This document shows positions 1 through 8,674 of a stretch of 64,000 nucleotides of DNA, one piece after another. This DNA comes from Granulosicoccus sp963833195. Its GTDB lineage: Bacteria > Pseudomonadota > Gammaproteobacteria > Granulosicoccales > Granulosicoccaceae. Below the pieces are notes generated by a model, which worked only from the letters and a program-made list of their open reading frames with translations, was not told the origin of the DNA and did not search any database. The stretch's first letter is position 1. Every line of letters begins with the position of its first letter. The position numbers and the translations under genes are program-made. The stretch spans positions 4,464,001 to 4,528,000 of the forward strand of contig CAWHXF010000027.1 in NCBI GenBank assembly GCA_963833195.1. Reading direction: 5' to 3'.

Positions 1-294
1 AGGCCACGTGGCCTTCGATGACGGGCGCCATCGGCACGTCCGGCCACGCCCGGCGCAGCGGCGCGTAACGCGCGCCGTCGAGCCCTCCGGCACCGGTGAT
101 GGAGTGCGTGGCGCGGCCCTGCAGCACGTCGCTCGACAGCGCGAACGCGCGCGATGCGCTGGAGTTCGTGATCAGCACGGCCACCACGACGCCGGTGCCG
201 AGCACGATGCCGAGGATCGAGAGCAGCAGCTGCGCGGGGTGGCGCAGGAAGAAGCGCAGACTCGAGCGCGCCAGCAGCGCGGCGGTGGCGCCGC

Positions 295-298
<4 letters not shown>
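1..298 (-). CDS. ABC transporter permease, N-terminal part (window edge)
   Basis: Only the first ~99 codons are inside the window; the 3' end lies beyond base 1. The translated N-terminus begins VSGATAALLARSSLRFFL and has one long hydrophobic segment (about residues 22-43, LLLSILGIVLGTGVVVAVLI) followed by a soluble stretch. This is the layout of FtsX/MacB-type permeases, which have one N-terminal membrane segment and then a periplasmic domain. The GTG start (296-298) overlaps the TGA stop of the ATPase gene by 4 bp, so the two are translationally coupled and almost certainly form one export or lipoprotein-release type transporter. The substrate is not visible. Family assignment rests on topology and partner, not on the truncated C-terminal FtsX domain. 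Confidence 0.75.
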
Positions 299-1091
<793 letters not shown>

Positions 1092-1095
<4 letters not shown>

Positions 1096-1616
1096 GCGTC
1101 CGCGCGCAGCGCCGCCGAGCGACGCTTCAGGGTCTCCCACAACGTCGCGGCGCCCGGCTTCCCGAGCATCTTCTCGAAATGCTTGGGGTGCACGTAGGCC
1201 AGGCTGTGCAGGTCGGTCGCGTGATAGCGCTCGCGCAGCGGCGCCAGTCCCTCCTCGGGCACGCAGCCCTCCAGCGGGGCGCCCAGGAAGCCCGGATGCC
1301 AGCCGACGCGCTGGTAGAAGGCGAGGGCACCTTCGGTGCGCGCGATGGCGATGCCCTGCAGCGGCGCCGGCAGCCCGGCGAAGAAGTCCCCCGCCAGCAC
1401 GTCGTCCTCGAAGTCCACGCCCTCGACGACGGCGGGCTTGATGCGTCCGACGCTCGCGAGCGCGTCTCGCTTGAGCCTTCTCTCGAGGGCGTCGGCCTCG
1501 GGGCCGCCGCCCGTGACGAGCTCGGCCGCGCGCCGCAACGGATCGGGCAGCCGATCGGCCGGCGGATCGTGAGGGGGGCCGGGCCGGGGATCGGCCGGTG
1601 GATGGTCGCTCGTCAC
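1092..1616 (-). CDS. conserved hypothetical protein
   Basis: A 174-residue soluble protein that I do not recognise. The N-terminal ~35 residues are proline-rich; the rest looks globular and alpha/beta, rich in aromatic and charged residues (for example FYQRVGWHPGFLG and YVHPKHFEKMLGKPG). No signal peptide or membrane segment is visible. The GTG start at 1614-1616 is the most plausible in-frame start but is uncertain because no strong ribosome-binding site precedes it. The stop overlaps the ATPase start by 4 bp, so it heads the same operon as the ABC transporter. It is divergent from the cytochrome b gene, and the 183 bp between them should hold both promoters. Confidence 0.55.
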
Positions 1617-1799
1617 CTCGTCGTCATCCTCGATGGGGCGGACGCGCCGGGAAGGGGCCCTCGGCGCGGCGTCGTTCCGTAGTATACGAAGCGCTCCCCG
1701 CCGCCCGACCGGTCCCGCCCGATCTCCATTCCGTCGCCACCGCCCGCGTCCGCCTCCCCGCCCGAGGGCGCCCCGGGCAAGGGAGCCGGCACGAGCGCG

Positions 1800-2366
1800 A
1801 TGGGCACGACGACGCGCCCGCGCTGGACGCGGTTGCAGCGGCGCCTGCACTGGCTCGTGGCCGCGGGGGTGGCGCTGCAGTTCCTGCTGCAGGGTCCCAT
1901 GCGCCGCACCGCGCGGGCGCTGGATGCGGATCAGCCGATCGACCTGACGGGCTTCCTGGTCTCCACCGTGCATACCTGGACGGGGGTGAGCATCGGGTTG
2001 CTGCTGTGCTGGCGGCTCGCGGTGCGTCGCGCGCGGGCGCGGGAGGCGACGGCGGGCGGGCGGACTAGCGCGGCGGCCGCCGGCGGCAGGACGCCGCACG
2101 GGCGCGTGGCCGCAGCGAACCATGCCCTGCTGTACTGCGTAACGGGAGCGATGGTGCTCAGCGGGTCGCTGCACTGGTACGCCGGCGTGGACGCGGCGGC
2201 CGCGTGGCATCGAGGTGCCAAGTACGCCTTGGCGGGGCTCGTGTCGCTGCACGTCGCGGCGGCGGCCTGGCACGCGCTCGTGCGGCGGGACGACGTCCTG
2301 TCCGCGATGCTCGGACGCGCGAACGGGGCGGCCGAACGACGGCCCGCTGCTAGACTGGAGCGCTGA
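1800..2366 (+). CDS. cytochrome b561 family protein
   Basis: 188-residue integral membrane protein with four hydrophobic segments (roughly residues 16-32, 52-72, 105-122 and 141-158), matching the four-helix cytochrome b561 / Ni-hydrogenase b-subunit fold. Candidate haem-ligand histidines are H17 (RRLHWLV), H58 (TVHTWTG), H108 (ANHALL) and H151 (SLHVAA), each within or next to a predicted helix. It is likely to pass electrons between the quinone pool and periplasmic carriers. A di-haem cytochrome c gene follows 68 bp downstream on the same strand and is a plausible partner. The loop between helices 2 and 3 is rich in Ala, Arg and Gly and longer than usual. Confidence 0.8.
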   Translation: MGTTTRPRWTRLQRRLHWLVAAGVALQFLLQGPMRRTARALDADQPIDLTGFLVSTVHTWTGVSIGLLLCWRLAVRRARAREATAGGRTSAAAAGGRTPHGRVAAANHALLYCVTGAMVLSGSLHWYAGVDAAAAWHRGAKYALAGLVSLHVAAAAWHALVRRDDVLSAMLGRANGAAERRPAARLER

Positions 2367-2434
2367 CTTCGTGGCCCCGACGCGGTACTCGCCGGGCAGC
2401 CACCATTCCAATCGAATACCTTGAGAGAGAATCG

Positions 2435-3692
2435 ATGAGTTCCGACGGCAGCATGACCGGCGATAGCGGCATGGTCCGGGTGATGGGCATGGTCGTGGCG
2501 TCGTTGATCGGCATCGCGGTGGCCATCGGCCTGACCGCCAACATCCTCGGCAAGAACGCCCCCGACGACCCGAACGACCCGCTCATCCGCAACGCCCTGG
2601 TGCAACGCCTGGAGCCCGTGGGCCGGGTGCGCACCTCGGCCGACGAGCTGACGGTCGCCGCGGCCGACACCGGCGGCGACGCTTCCGGGGTGCCGGTGGC
2701 CGGCGCGCCCGGACCCGAGATGAGCGGCGAGGAGCTGGTGCAGGGCGCCTGCGCCAACTGCCACGCCGCCGGCGTGGCCAACGCGCCGCTGCTCGCCGAC
2801 GCCGACGCCTGGGCCGAGCGCCGCGAGAAGGGCTACGAGACGCTCGTGACGCACGTCATCGAGGGTTACAACGCCATGCCCGCGCGCGGTGGCAGCACCT
2901 ACACCGACGAGGAGATCGAGCGGGCGGTCGCGCACATCGCGATGTACCCCGAGGATGAGTTGCCCTCGGCAGAGGCCGCGCCCGGCGGCGCAGGACGAGG
3001 AGGTCGCACAGACCGATGCGGCGCCGGAGATCCCCACGACCGCCGCCGAGGCGGACGCCATTCCCGCCGAGGAGGCGGTGACCGTGCCCGAGGTCGCGCC
3101 GCCGGCGGTCCGCGCCGACGCGCTCGACGCCGATGCCGCCGCGGATCCGGGCGACATGGCCGACATCGACGAGACGCTCTCCTCGGACGTGGAGGGCGCG
3201 CCCGACGTGGCCGACCAGCAGAACGACATGAAGGCCGACGAGTCCTCGGCCATGGCCGGCGGAGACACCAACGACATGGACGCCGACGAGGCGACCGAGG
3301 GCGTCGTCACCACGCGTCAGGTACCCGGCGTGCCGGAGCCCGAGGCCGAGCAGGCCGCCGACGAGGCGCTGCTCGACGAGGTGGACGACACCATCGAGCC
3401 GTCCTCCGACGCCGAGGCCGTGCTCGGTGGGCCGGTGCCGGTCGGCATGAGCGACAAGATCAAGACGACCGTCGACGGCGTCTGCGCCGGCTGCCACATC
3501 GCGGGCGTGGCCAACGCGCCGATGATCGGCGATGCCTCCGCGTGGCAGCCCGTCGCGGACAAGGGACTGGCGGCGCTCAGCCAATCGGTGCTCAACGGCG
3601 TCGGCGTGATGCCCGCGCGCGGCGGCTCGAATCTCACCGACGAGGAGATTCCGGTGGCCGTGCAGTACATGCTCAGCAAGACCCAGCCCTGA
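2435..3692 (+). pseudogene. di-haem cytochrome c5-type protein, single-base frameshift
   Basis: Two reading frames together encode one membrane-anchored di-haem cytochrome. The first (from ATG 2435, AGAGAG upstream) has a membrane anchor at residues ~14-37 and haem motif CANCH (106-110), followed by the NAMPARGGS axial-Met region typical of c5 cytochromes. The second frame has an acidic Asp/Ala/Glu-rich linker, a second haem motif CAGCH near 3482-3496 and another MPARGGS near 3609. The frames join at about 2981-2990, where one extra base in CCCGGCGGCG breaks the frame. If the base is a sequencing error, the protein is ~419 residues and intact. If real, only the first haem domain is made correctly. 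Both domains keep their haem-ligand motifs, which suggests either an error or a recent lesion. Confidence 0.8.
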
Positions 3693-3702
3693 GCGATCGT
3701 CG

Positions 3703-4128
3703 ATGGAGCGCATACCGGAGTTCGTCGGTAACCACGTATTGCTCGTCGCGGCGTTCTTCGGCGTCCTGGGCATGCTGCTGTACACCGAGATCGCCCGCGC
3801 CCGCGCGGGCGGCTCGGCGCTCTCGCCGTTCGCGGCCACGCGCCTGCTGAACGATGGCGACGCGCTCGTGCTCGACGTGCGCGACGAGCGGGAGTTCAAG
3901 GCCGGGCACGTGCTGAACGCGAAGAACGTTCCCGTGGGTCAGATGGACAAGCGCCTGCACGAGCTGCAGAAGTACAAGACGCGCGACGTGCTCGTGTACT
4001 GCGACAGCGGCATGCGCACCTCGCGTGCCGTCGCCCGCCTCAGGAAGGAAGGCTTCGAGAAGCTGCACACCCTGGCCGGTGGCCTCACCGCCTGGGAGAA
4101 GGCCAGCCTGCCGACGGTGACGCGCTGA
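3703..4128 (+). CDS. membrane-anchored rhodanese-like protein (YibN type)
   Basis: 141 residues: an N-terminal membrane segment (about residues 10-27, VLLVAAFFGVLGMLLYT) followed by a single rhodanese domain. The active-site loop is CDSGMRTS, with the catalytic cysteine at the loop start, and DVRDEREFKAGHV is the standard rhodanese entry motif. The family transfers sulfane sulfur or acts in sulfur/redox trafficking; the substrate is unknown. The gene lies 10 bp after the cytochrome c frame and its stop overlaps the glutaredoxin start (TGATG). The rhodanese-glutaredoxin-secB order is a conserved gammaproteobacterial arrangement (yibN-grxC-secB). Confidence 0.9.
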   Translation: MERIPEFVGNHVLLVAAFFGVLGMLLYTEIARARAGGSALSPFAATRLLNDGDALVLDVRDEREFKAGHVLNAKNVPVGQMDKRLHELQKYKTRDVLVYCDSGMRTSRAVARLRKEGFEKLHTLAGGLTAWEKASLPTVTR

Positions 4129-4433
4129 TGACCACCGACGCGCCGCCCGCGGCGGGCGCCATCGTCATCTACGACTCGGCGTGGTGCGGTTTCTGCCGTG
4201 CCGCCCGGCGGTTGCTGGATGCCAAGGGCTGGAGCTACGAGGCGCGCAGCGTCGATGGCGACGCCGGGCGGCGCCGCGAGATGCAGCAGCGCGCCGGGCG
4301 CACCTCGGTGCCGCAGATCTGGTTCGGCACCAAGCACGTCGGCGGCTTCGACGACCTCGCCGAGCTCGAGCGCGACGGCGAGCTCGACGCCCTGTACGCC
4401 TCCGAAGTCGGCGCGGCGCCCGGCGCGGGCTGA
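4128..4433 (+). CDS. grxC: glutaredoxin 3
   Basis: 101-residue thioredoxin-fold oxidoreductase. The dithiol active site is CGFC within DSAWCGFCRAARRLL (cysteines near residues 20 and 23), followed by the TSVPQIWF segment carrying the conserved cis-proline and the GGFDDLAEL glutathione-binding motif. It reduces disulfides or glutathione-mixed disulfides in the cytoplasm with glutathione as donor. The usual grxC active site is CPYC, so CGFC is a variant. The start codon overlaps the rhodanese stop by one base, and secB follows 77 bp downstream, which supports the grxC assignment by synteny. Confidence 0.88.
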   Translation: MTTDAPPAAGAIVIYDSAWCGFCRAARRLLDAKGWSYEARSVDGDAGRRREMQQRAGRTSVPQIWFGTKHVGGFDDLAELERDGELDALYASEVGAAPGAG

Positions 4434-4510
4434 TCGTCCGAGCTCCCCTTTTCCCCGGGCAGGTCCGGCGTCCGCGCGACGCCGCGCCTCCCCTCCTCAC
4501 CGAGTCCAGC

Positions 4511-5050
4511 ATGGCCGATTCCGACACGAAGGATCCTTCCCCCAAGCCCGCCGCCGGCACCCCCACCGAAGCGGGCGCGGCGACCGACGCGCCGGCGCAG
4601 CCGGTGTTCCGCATCCAGCGCGTGTACCTCAAGGACGTCTCGTACGAGTCGCCGCAGACGCCCGGCGTGTTCGTCGGCAGCACCGCCTGGAAGCCGAACG
4701 TGCAGCTGCAGCTCAACACCGGCAGCAGCCGTCTGGAGAACGACCTGTACGAGACGGTGCTGGACGTCACCGCGACGGTGAAGGTCGACGACGCGGTGGT
4801 CTATCTCGCCGAGGTGAAGCAGGCGGGCATCTTCCTCATGAAGGGTTTCGCCGCGGCAGATCTCGCCAAGATGCTCGGCAGCTTCTGTCCGAACATCCTG
4901 TTTCCGTTCGCGCGCGAGGAGATCGGCTCGCTGGTGCAGAAGGGCGGGTTCCCGCAGCTGCTGCTGGACCCCGTCAACTTCGACGCGCTCTACCTGCAGC
5001 ACCTCCAGCAGGCACGTCAGAACGCCCCGGCGCCCGGCACCGAGCAGTAG
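4511..5050 (+). CDS. secB: protein-export chaperone SecB
   Basis: 179 residues. After a ~30-residue Pro/Ala/Thr-rich extension not found in E. coli SecB, the conserved core begins FRIQRVYLKDVSYESPQ and contains the hallmark CPNILFPFAREEIGSLV and GGFPQLLLDPVNFDALY segments. SecB is a tetrameric cytosolic chaperone that keeps preproteins unfolded and hands them to SecA. The ATG at 4511 was chosen because the frame upstream lacks SecB similarity and grxC has only just ended. It is the third gene of the conserved yibN-grxC-secB group and converges on trmL. Confidence 0.95.
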   Translation: MADSDTKDPSPKPAAGTPTEAGAATDAPAQPVFRIQRVYLKDVSYESPQTPGVFVGSTAWKPNVQLQLNTGSSRLENDLYETVLDVTATVKVDDAVVYLAEVKQAGIFLMKGFAAADLAKMLGSFCPNILFPFAREEIGSLVQKGGFPQLLLDPVNFDALYLQHLQQARQNAPAPGTEQ

Positions 5051-5075
5051 GCGCCCCGCGGCCGGTTTCGAGCCT

Positions 5076-5555
5076 TCAGGATCCGCCCGCGAAGCCGTTC
5101 TGCCGCCAGGCCTCGTAGACCACGACCGCCACGGCGTTCGACAGGTTGAGGCTGCGCGACCCCGGCCGCATCGGCAGGCGCAGGACGGTGTCGATGTCCT
5201 CGCGGGCGAGCACCGCGGCCGGCAGGCCGCACGACTCGGCGCCGAACAGCGCCGCGTCCCCGTCGCGCCACTCGACATCGTCGTGCGTGCGCGTGCCGCG
5301 CGTGCTGAGCGCCCGCACGCGCACGTCGGCTCCGCGCGCGTCGCGCAGCGCCGCGAGGCAGGCGTCGAGCGAGTCGTGCACGAACACGTGCACCAGATCC
5401 CGGTAGTCCAGCCCGGCGCGCCGCAGGGACTTCTCCTCCAGCGTGAACCCGAGGGGGCGCACCAGGTGCAGCCTCGCACCCGCGTTGGCGCACAGGCGGA
5501 TGGCGTTGCCCGTGTTGGGTGGAATTTCGGGCGCGTGCAGCACGACGTCGAGCAT
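5076..5555 (-). CDS. trmL: tRNA (cytidine(34)-2'-O)-methyltransferase
   Basis: 159-residue SPOUT-family methyltransferase, the usual length for TrmL. It starts MLDVVLHAPEIPPNTGNAIR, containing the conserved N-terminal PxNTGN motif, and ends with LRLPMRPGSRSLNLSNAVAV, the trefoil-knot S-adenosylmethionine-binding segment. It 2'-O-methylates the wobble base of tRNA-Leu isoacceptors. The ATG at 5553-5555 gives a family-length protein. It converges on secB with 25 bp between the two stop codons, so a shared terminator would have to be very compact; none is obvious. Confidence 0.93.
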   Translation of the reverse strand: MLDVVLHAPEIPPNTGNAIRLCANAGARLHLVRPLGFTLEEKSLRRAGLDYRDLVHVFVHDSLDACLAALRDARGADVRVRALSTRGTRTHDDVEWRDGDAALFGAESCGLPAAVLAREDIDTVLRLPMRPGSRSLNLSNAVAVVVYEAWRQNGFAGGS

Positions 5556-5758
5556 GGCGCGCAGTGTGCACGGCCATCGACGGAAGAAGATGGCTCTCCC
5601 GCGACGGCGGCCGATCGTCGATGCGGGTCGCGCGTGCGGTGCGGCTTGCCGGCTGGTCCTGCGGGGTCTATCTTTGTTGTCATATCTGCACGACCGCGGC
5701 ACCTCGTTTGCTGCTAGCGAGCAACGGCCGATAGTCGAGACGAGCGACAGGTTTGCGC

Positions 5759-6880
5759 ATGAATCCCACCCAATCGAGTCTGGACACGGCACGCGCCCCG
5801 TATCACGCGGCGTCGCGCGGCCCGTTCCAGCCCCACGCCGATCCGCTGCTGTTCTTCGGCGGTGCCGATCGGGGCGAGATCGTCGAGACGATGCTGCGCT
5901 CGATCCGCGAAGGGGATCCGGTGCTGCACGTGCACGGCGAGCGCGGCAGCGGCCGCACCATGCTCTCGCTGGTGCTCGGCAGCCGGCTGGCCGAACGCCA
6001 CCGGGTGCTGCGCCACGACCGGGCGCCGCTGACCCCGGCCACGCTCCTGCGCGAGCTCATGCTGGAGCTGTGCCCACAGCACGCGGACCTCGTGCCCATG
6101 GACTCCGAAGGCGCGGCGCTCGACGCATCCGCGTTCGACGTCGCTCGCCGCTCGCTCGTCGCCGCGCTCGAGGAGCGCTCCGTGGACGCCCGCCCCATCG
6201 TGCTGCTGGTCGACTCGAACGTCGAGTGCGACGCCGAGACGCTCGCCCTCGCCGAGGCGCTCGCGACGGTGCGCGCCGGACGCGCGGCCTGCGGCAACGG
6301 CCCCTTCGGCGGCGCCGTGGACGACGCCGTCGACTCTCCCGTACCGGGGCTGGACGTGACCGGCGCGCCGAGCGTGCGCGCGGCATCGCCGGACGGCCCC
6401 CACTCGTCCGCGCGCCATCGCCTGCGCCCCGCCGTGCAGATCGTGCTGTTCCATCGCATCGATGCGCGCGCCTCGCGCGCCATCGCCGCCAACCGCGGCG
6501 TGAATCGGCCCGACAACCACTACTGGCTGCGACGGCTGTCGCTCGCCGAGGTGGGGGACTACCTGCACCACCACATGCTGCTGTTCGACTACAACCGCCG
6601 GCACACCTTCACGCGCGAGATGACCTATTTCGTGGCCGACCGCTCGGAGGGCGTGTTCCGCACCATGGACACGATCGCGCGCAACGCCTTCATGATCGCG
6701 GGGCTCGAGAACGCCGAACAGCCGACCATGTCGCACCTGCTGCTCGCGGGGCTGCCGCCGCGCGAGCGCGCGCCGATCCAGCGCTCGTTTCTCGCACGTC
6801 ACCGCGGCGCGGTGATTGCGCTGCTCGGCTCCTCCGTCGTAGCATCGGCGCTCGGCCTGTTGCTGCTGGCCACGCGCTGA
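5759..6880 (+). CDS. ExeA/MshM-like AAA ATPase of a pilus or secretion locus
   Basis: 373 residues. The N-terminal region (DPLLFFGGADRGEIVETM) matches the opening of ExeA/MshM-type ATPases. Walker A appears as GERGSGRTM (lysine replaced by arginine), and a Walker B-like strand is seen in RPIVLLVDSN. A hydrophobic segment near the C-terminus (about residues 352-370, AVIALLGSSVVASALGLLLL) anchors it to the inner membrane. ExeA homologues help assemble the secretin or remodel peptidoglycan. The gene sits 96 bp upstream of the secretin and is read in the same direction. Loss of the Walker A lysine suggests weak or absent ATP hydrolysis. An in-frame TTG at 5753 is an alternative start. Confidence 0.75.
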   Translation: MNPTQSSLDTARAPYHAASRGPFQPHADPLLFFGGADRGEIVETMLRSIREGDPVLHVHGERGSGRTMLSLVLGSRLAERHRVLRHDRAPLTPATLLRELMLELCPQHADLVPMDSEGAALDASAFDVARRSLVAALEERSVDARPIVLLVDSNVECDAETLALAEALATVRAGRAACGNGPFGGAVDDAVDSPVPGLDVTGAPSVRAASPDGPHSSARHRLRPAVQIVLFHRIDARASRAIAANRGVNRPDNHYWLRRLSLAEVGDYLHHHMLLFDYNRRHTFTREMTYFVADRSEGVFRTMDTIARNAFMIAGLENAEQPTMSHLLLAGLPPRERAPIQRSFLARHRGAVIALLGSSVVASALGLLLLATR

Positions 6881-6976
6881 AGGGGCGTCACGGACGCTCG
6901 TCGTCCGGGCGCCACGCGGCTTCCCGCACCCACTCCCGGACATGAGGTCCGGGCGACACGACAAAAGGAGTTTGTC

Positions 6977-8674
6977 ATGCGCTGCACTCGCGGCCCGGCC
7001 CCTCGATGGGTCCCATCCGTCCCACGCGCTCCGTGGGCACCCGTCTGCATCGGTCTGTGGCTGAGCGGCTGCGCGGGCGCCTTGCCGCACGCGTCGCCCG
7101 CCGCGCCTCCGGCGCGCGAGGCCGAGCGCGACCTGCTGCACGAAACGCTCGACTGGGTCGGTGAGCGCGCCGGGGCAAACGGCTACGCCCGACCGGCGGG
7201 CTCCTCCGCGACGACCGCCGCAGAGGGTCCGCCGGCACCCCCGGGCCCGCCGCGCGACGCCGCGGCGCACCGGGTCAGCGTCGATGCGGCGCGCGTGCCC
7301 CTCGTGTCGCTGCTGTTCCTGCTGGCGCGCGACGCGGGCCTGGAGCTCGTGCCGCACGGCGCGCTGGAGGCACCGGTCACCTACCGCGTGGTCGACGCGC
7401 CGCTCGGCGAGGTCCTGCACGCGCTCGCCGCGCAGGCCGACGTGCACTGGCGCATCGACGGACAACGGCTCGTGGTACGCCCCGACGGGCCGTGGAGCGC
7501 CACCTACGCCGTCGACTACCTGAATCTCGATCGCACGGTGCGCGGCAGCGTGGGGCTCGCCACGCGCGTCGGCACCATGAGCGCGCCGGCGGGCTTCGAT
7601 TCGGGCATCGCCAACAGCTCCGAAACCCTGGTCGAGAGCGTCGGCGAGCACCGCTTCTGGGCCTCGCTCGGCGCGGATCTCGACGCGCTCGTCGCCGCGC
7701 GCAACGGCGCCGTCGGCCCGGCGTCCAGCACGTACTCGCTGAACCGCGAGGCGGGACTCGTGACCGTGCACGGCGGCGCCGAGGTGCACCGTGCGGTGCG
7801 CACCTACCTCGACGTGCTGATCCGCGCGGCGCGGCGCCAGGTGCTCATCGAGGCGAGCGTCGTCGAGGTCACGCTCGCGGACCGCTTCGCCGCGGGCATC
7901 GACTGGCAGCGGCTCGCCAACGGCATCAACGGCGTCAGCGCGGCGCAGTTGCTGACGGGCTCGGCTCCGCTCGGCCGCGACACCGTCGGCCGCGTCGCCG
8001 CTCCCGGCGCGTTAGCCACGCTCGTGCAGTCGGGCGAGGACGGCGAGCTGTCGGCCACGCTGTCCCTGCTGGAGACCTTCGGCGACGTGCGCATCCTGTC
8101 TCGGCCGCGCATCCTCGCCCTGAACAACCAGGCCTCGGTGCTCAAGGTCGTCGACAACCGCGTGTACTTCACGCTCGACGTCGAGCGGCTCATCACCGAC
8201 GAGACCGATCTCGTCGTCACCGGTACCGAGATCCACACGGTGCCCGTGGGGCTCGTCATGAACGTCACGCCGCACGTGTCGGCGGACGGCACCGTGATGC
8301 TGAACGTGCGCCCGACGCTGTCGCGCATCCTCGGCTTCGTCGACGACCCGAACCCGCAGCTCGCCGCCGCGAGCGTGAGGAGCGGCGTGCCCGAGATCCA
8401 GGTGCGCGAGATGGAGTCGATGCTGCGCGTCGCGAGTGGCGAGGTCGCCATCATCGGCGGGCTCATGCAGGACGCGGTGCGCGATACCGACCGCGGCGTG
8501 CCGGGGCTGGGCCGCCTGCCGCTGTTCGGCAAGCTGTTCTCGGCCACCCGGCGCGAGCGCGACCGCAGCGAGTTGCTCGTCGTGCTTCGGCCCACCGTGC
8601 TGGATCCGTTCGAGACGGCGCCGTCGCCGCTGCCCGCGCCCGTCGTGCCCGGGCGTCCGGGAGCGGCGCGATGA
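6977..8674 (+). CDS. MshL-like secretin lipoprotein
   Basis: 565 residues. A strong ribosome-binding site (AAAGGAG, 6964-6970) precedes the ATG. The signal peptide ends in LSGC with lipid-modified Cys at about residue 32. A short secretin/TonB N-terminal (STN-like) region is seen at ~85-165 (YRVVDAPLGEVLHALAAQAD). The secretin domain occupies roughly residues 270-540 and includes VLIEASVVEVTL, VRILSRPRILALNNQ and VASGEVAIIGGLM, ending with VPGLGRLPLFGKLFS. Secretins form the outer-membrane gate for type IV pili or type II secretion substrates; the lipoprotein nature and short N-terminal region fit MshL. It is the first gene of the overlapping run, and its stop overlaps the next start (ATGA). 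Confidence 0.88.
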   Translation: MRCTRGPAPRWVPSVPRAPWAPVCIGLWLSGCAGALPHASPAAPPAREAERDLLHETLDWVGERAGANGYARPAGSSATTAAEGPPAPPGPPRDAAAHRVSVDAARVPLVSLLFLLARDAGLELVPHGALEAPVTYRVVDAPLGEVLHALAAQADVHWRIDGQRLVVRPDGPWSATYAVDYLNLDRTVRGSVGLATRVGTMSAPAGFDSGIANSSETLVESVGEHRFWASLGADLDALVAARNGAVGPASSTYSLNREAGLVTVHGGAEVHRAVRTYLDVLIRAARRQVLIEASVVEVTLADRFAAGIDWQRLANGINGVSAAQLLTGSAPLGRDTVGRVAAPGALATLVQSGEDGELSATLSLLETFGDVRILSRPRILALNNQASVLKVVDNRVYFTLDVERLITDETDLVVTGTEIHTVPVGLVMNVTPHVSADGTVMLNVRPTLSRILGFVDDPNPQLAAASVRSGVPEIQVREMESMLRVASGEVAIIGGLMQDAVRDTDRGVPGLGRLPLFGKLFSATRRERDRSELLVVLRPTVLDPFETAPSPLPAPVVPGRPGAAR

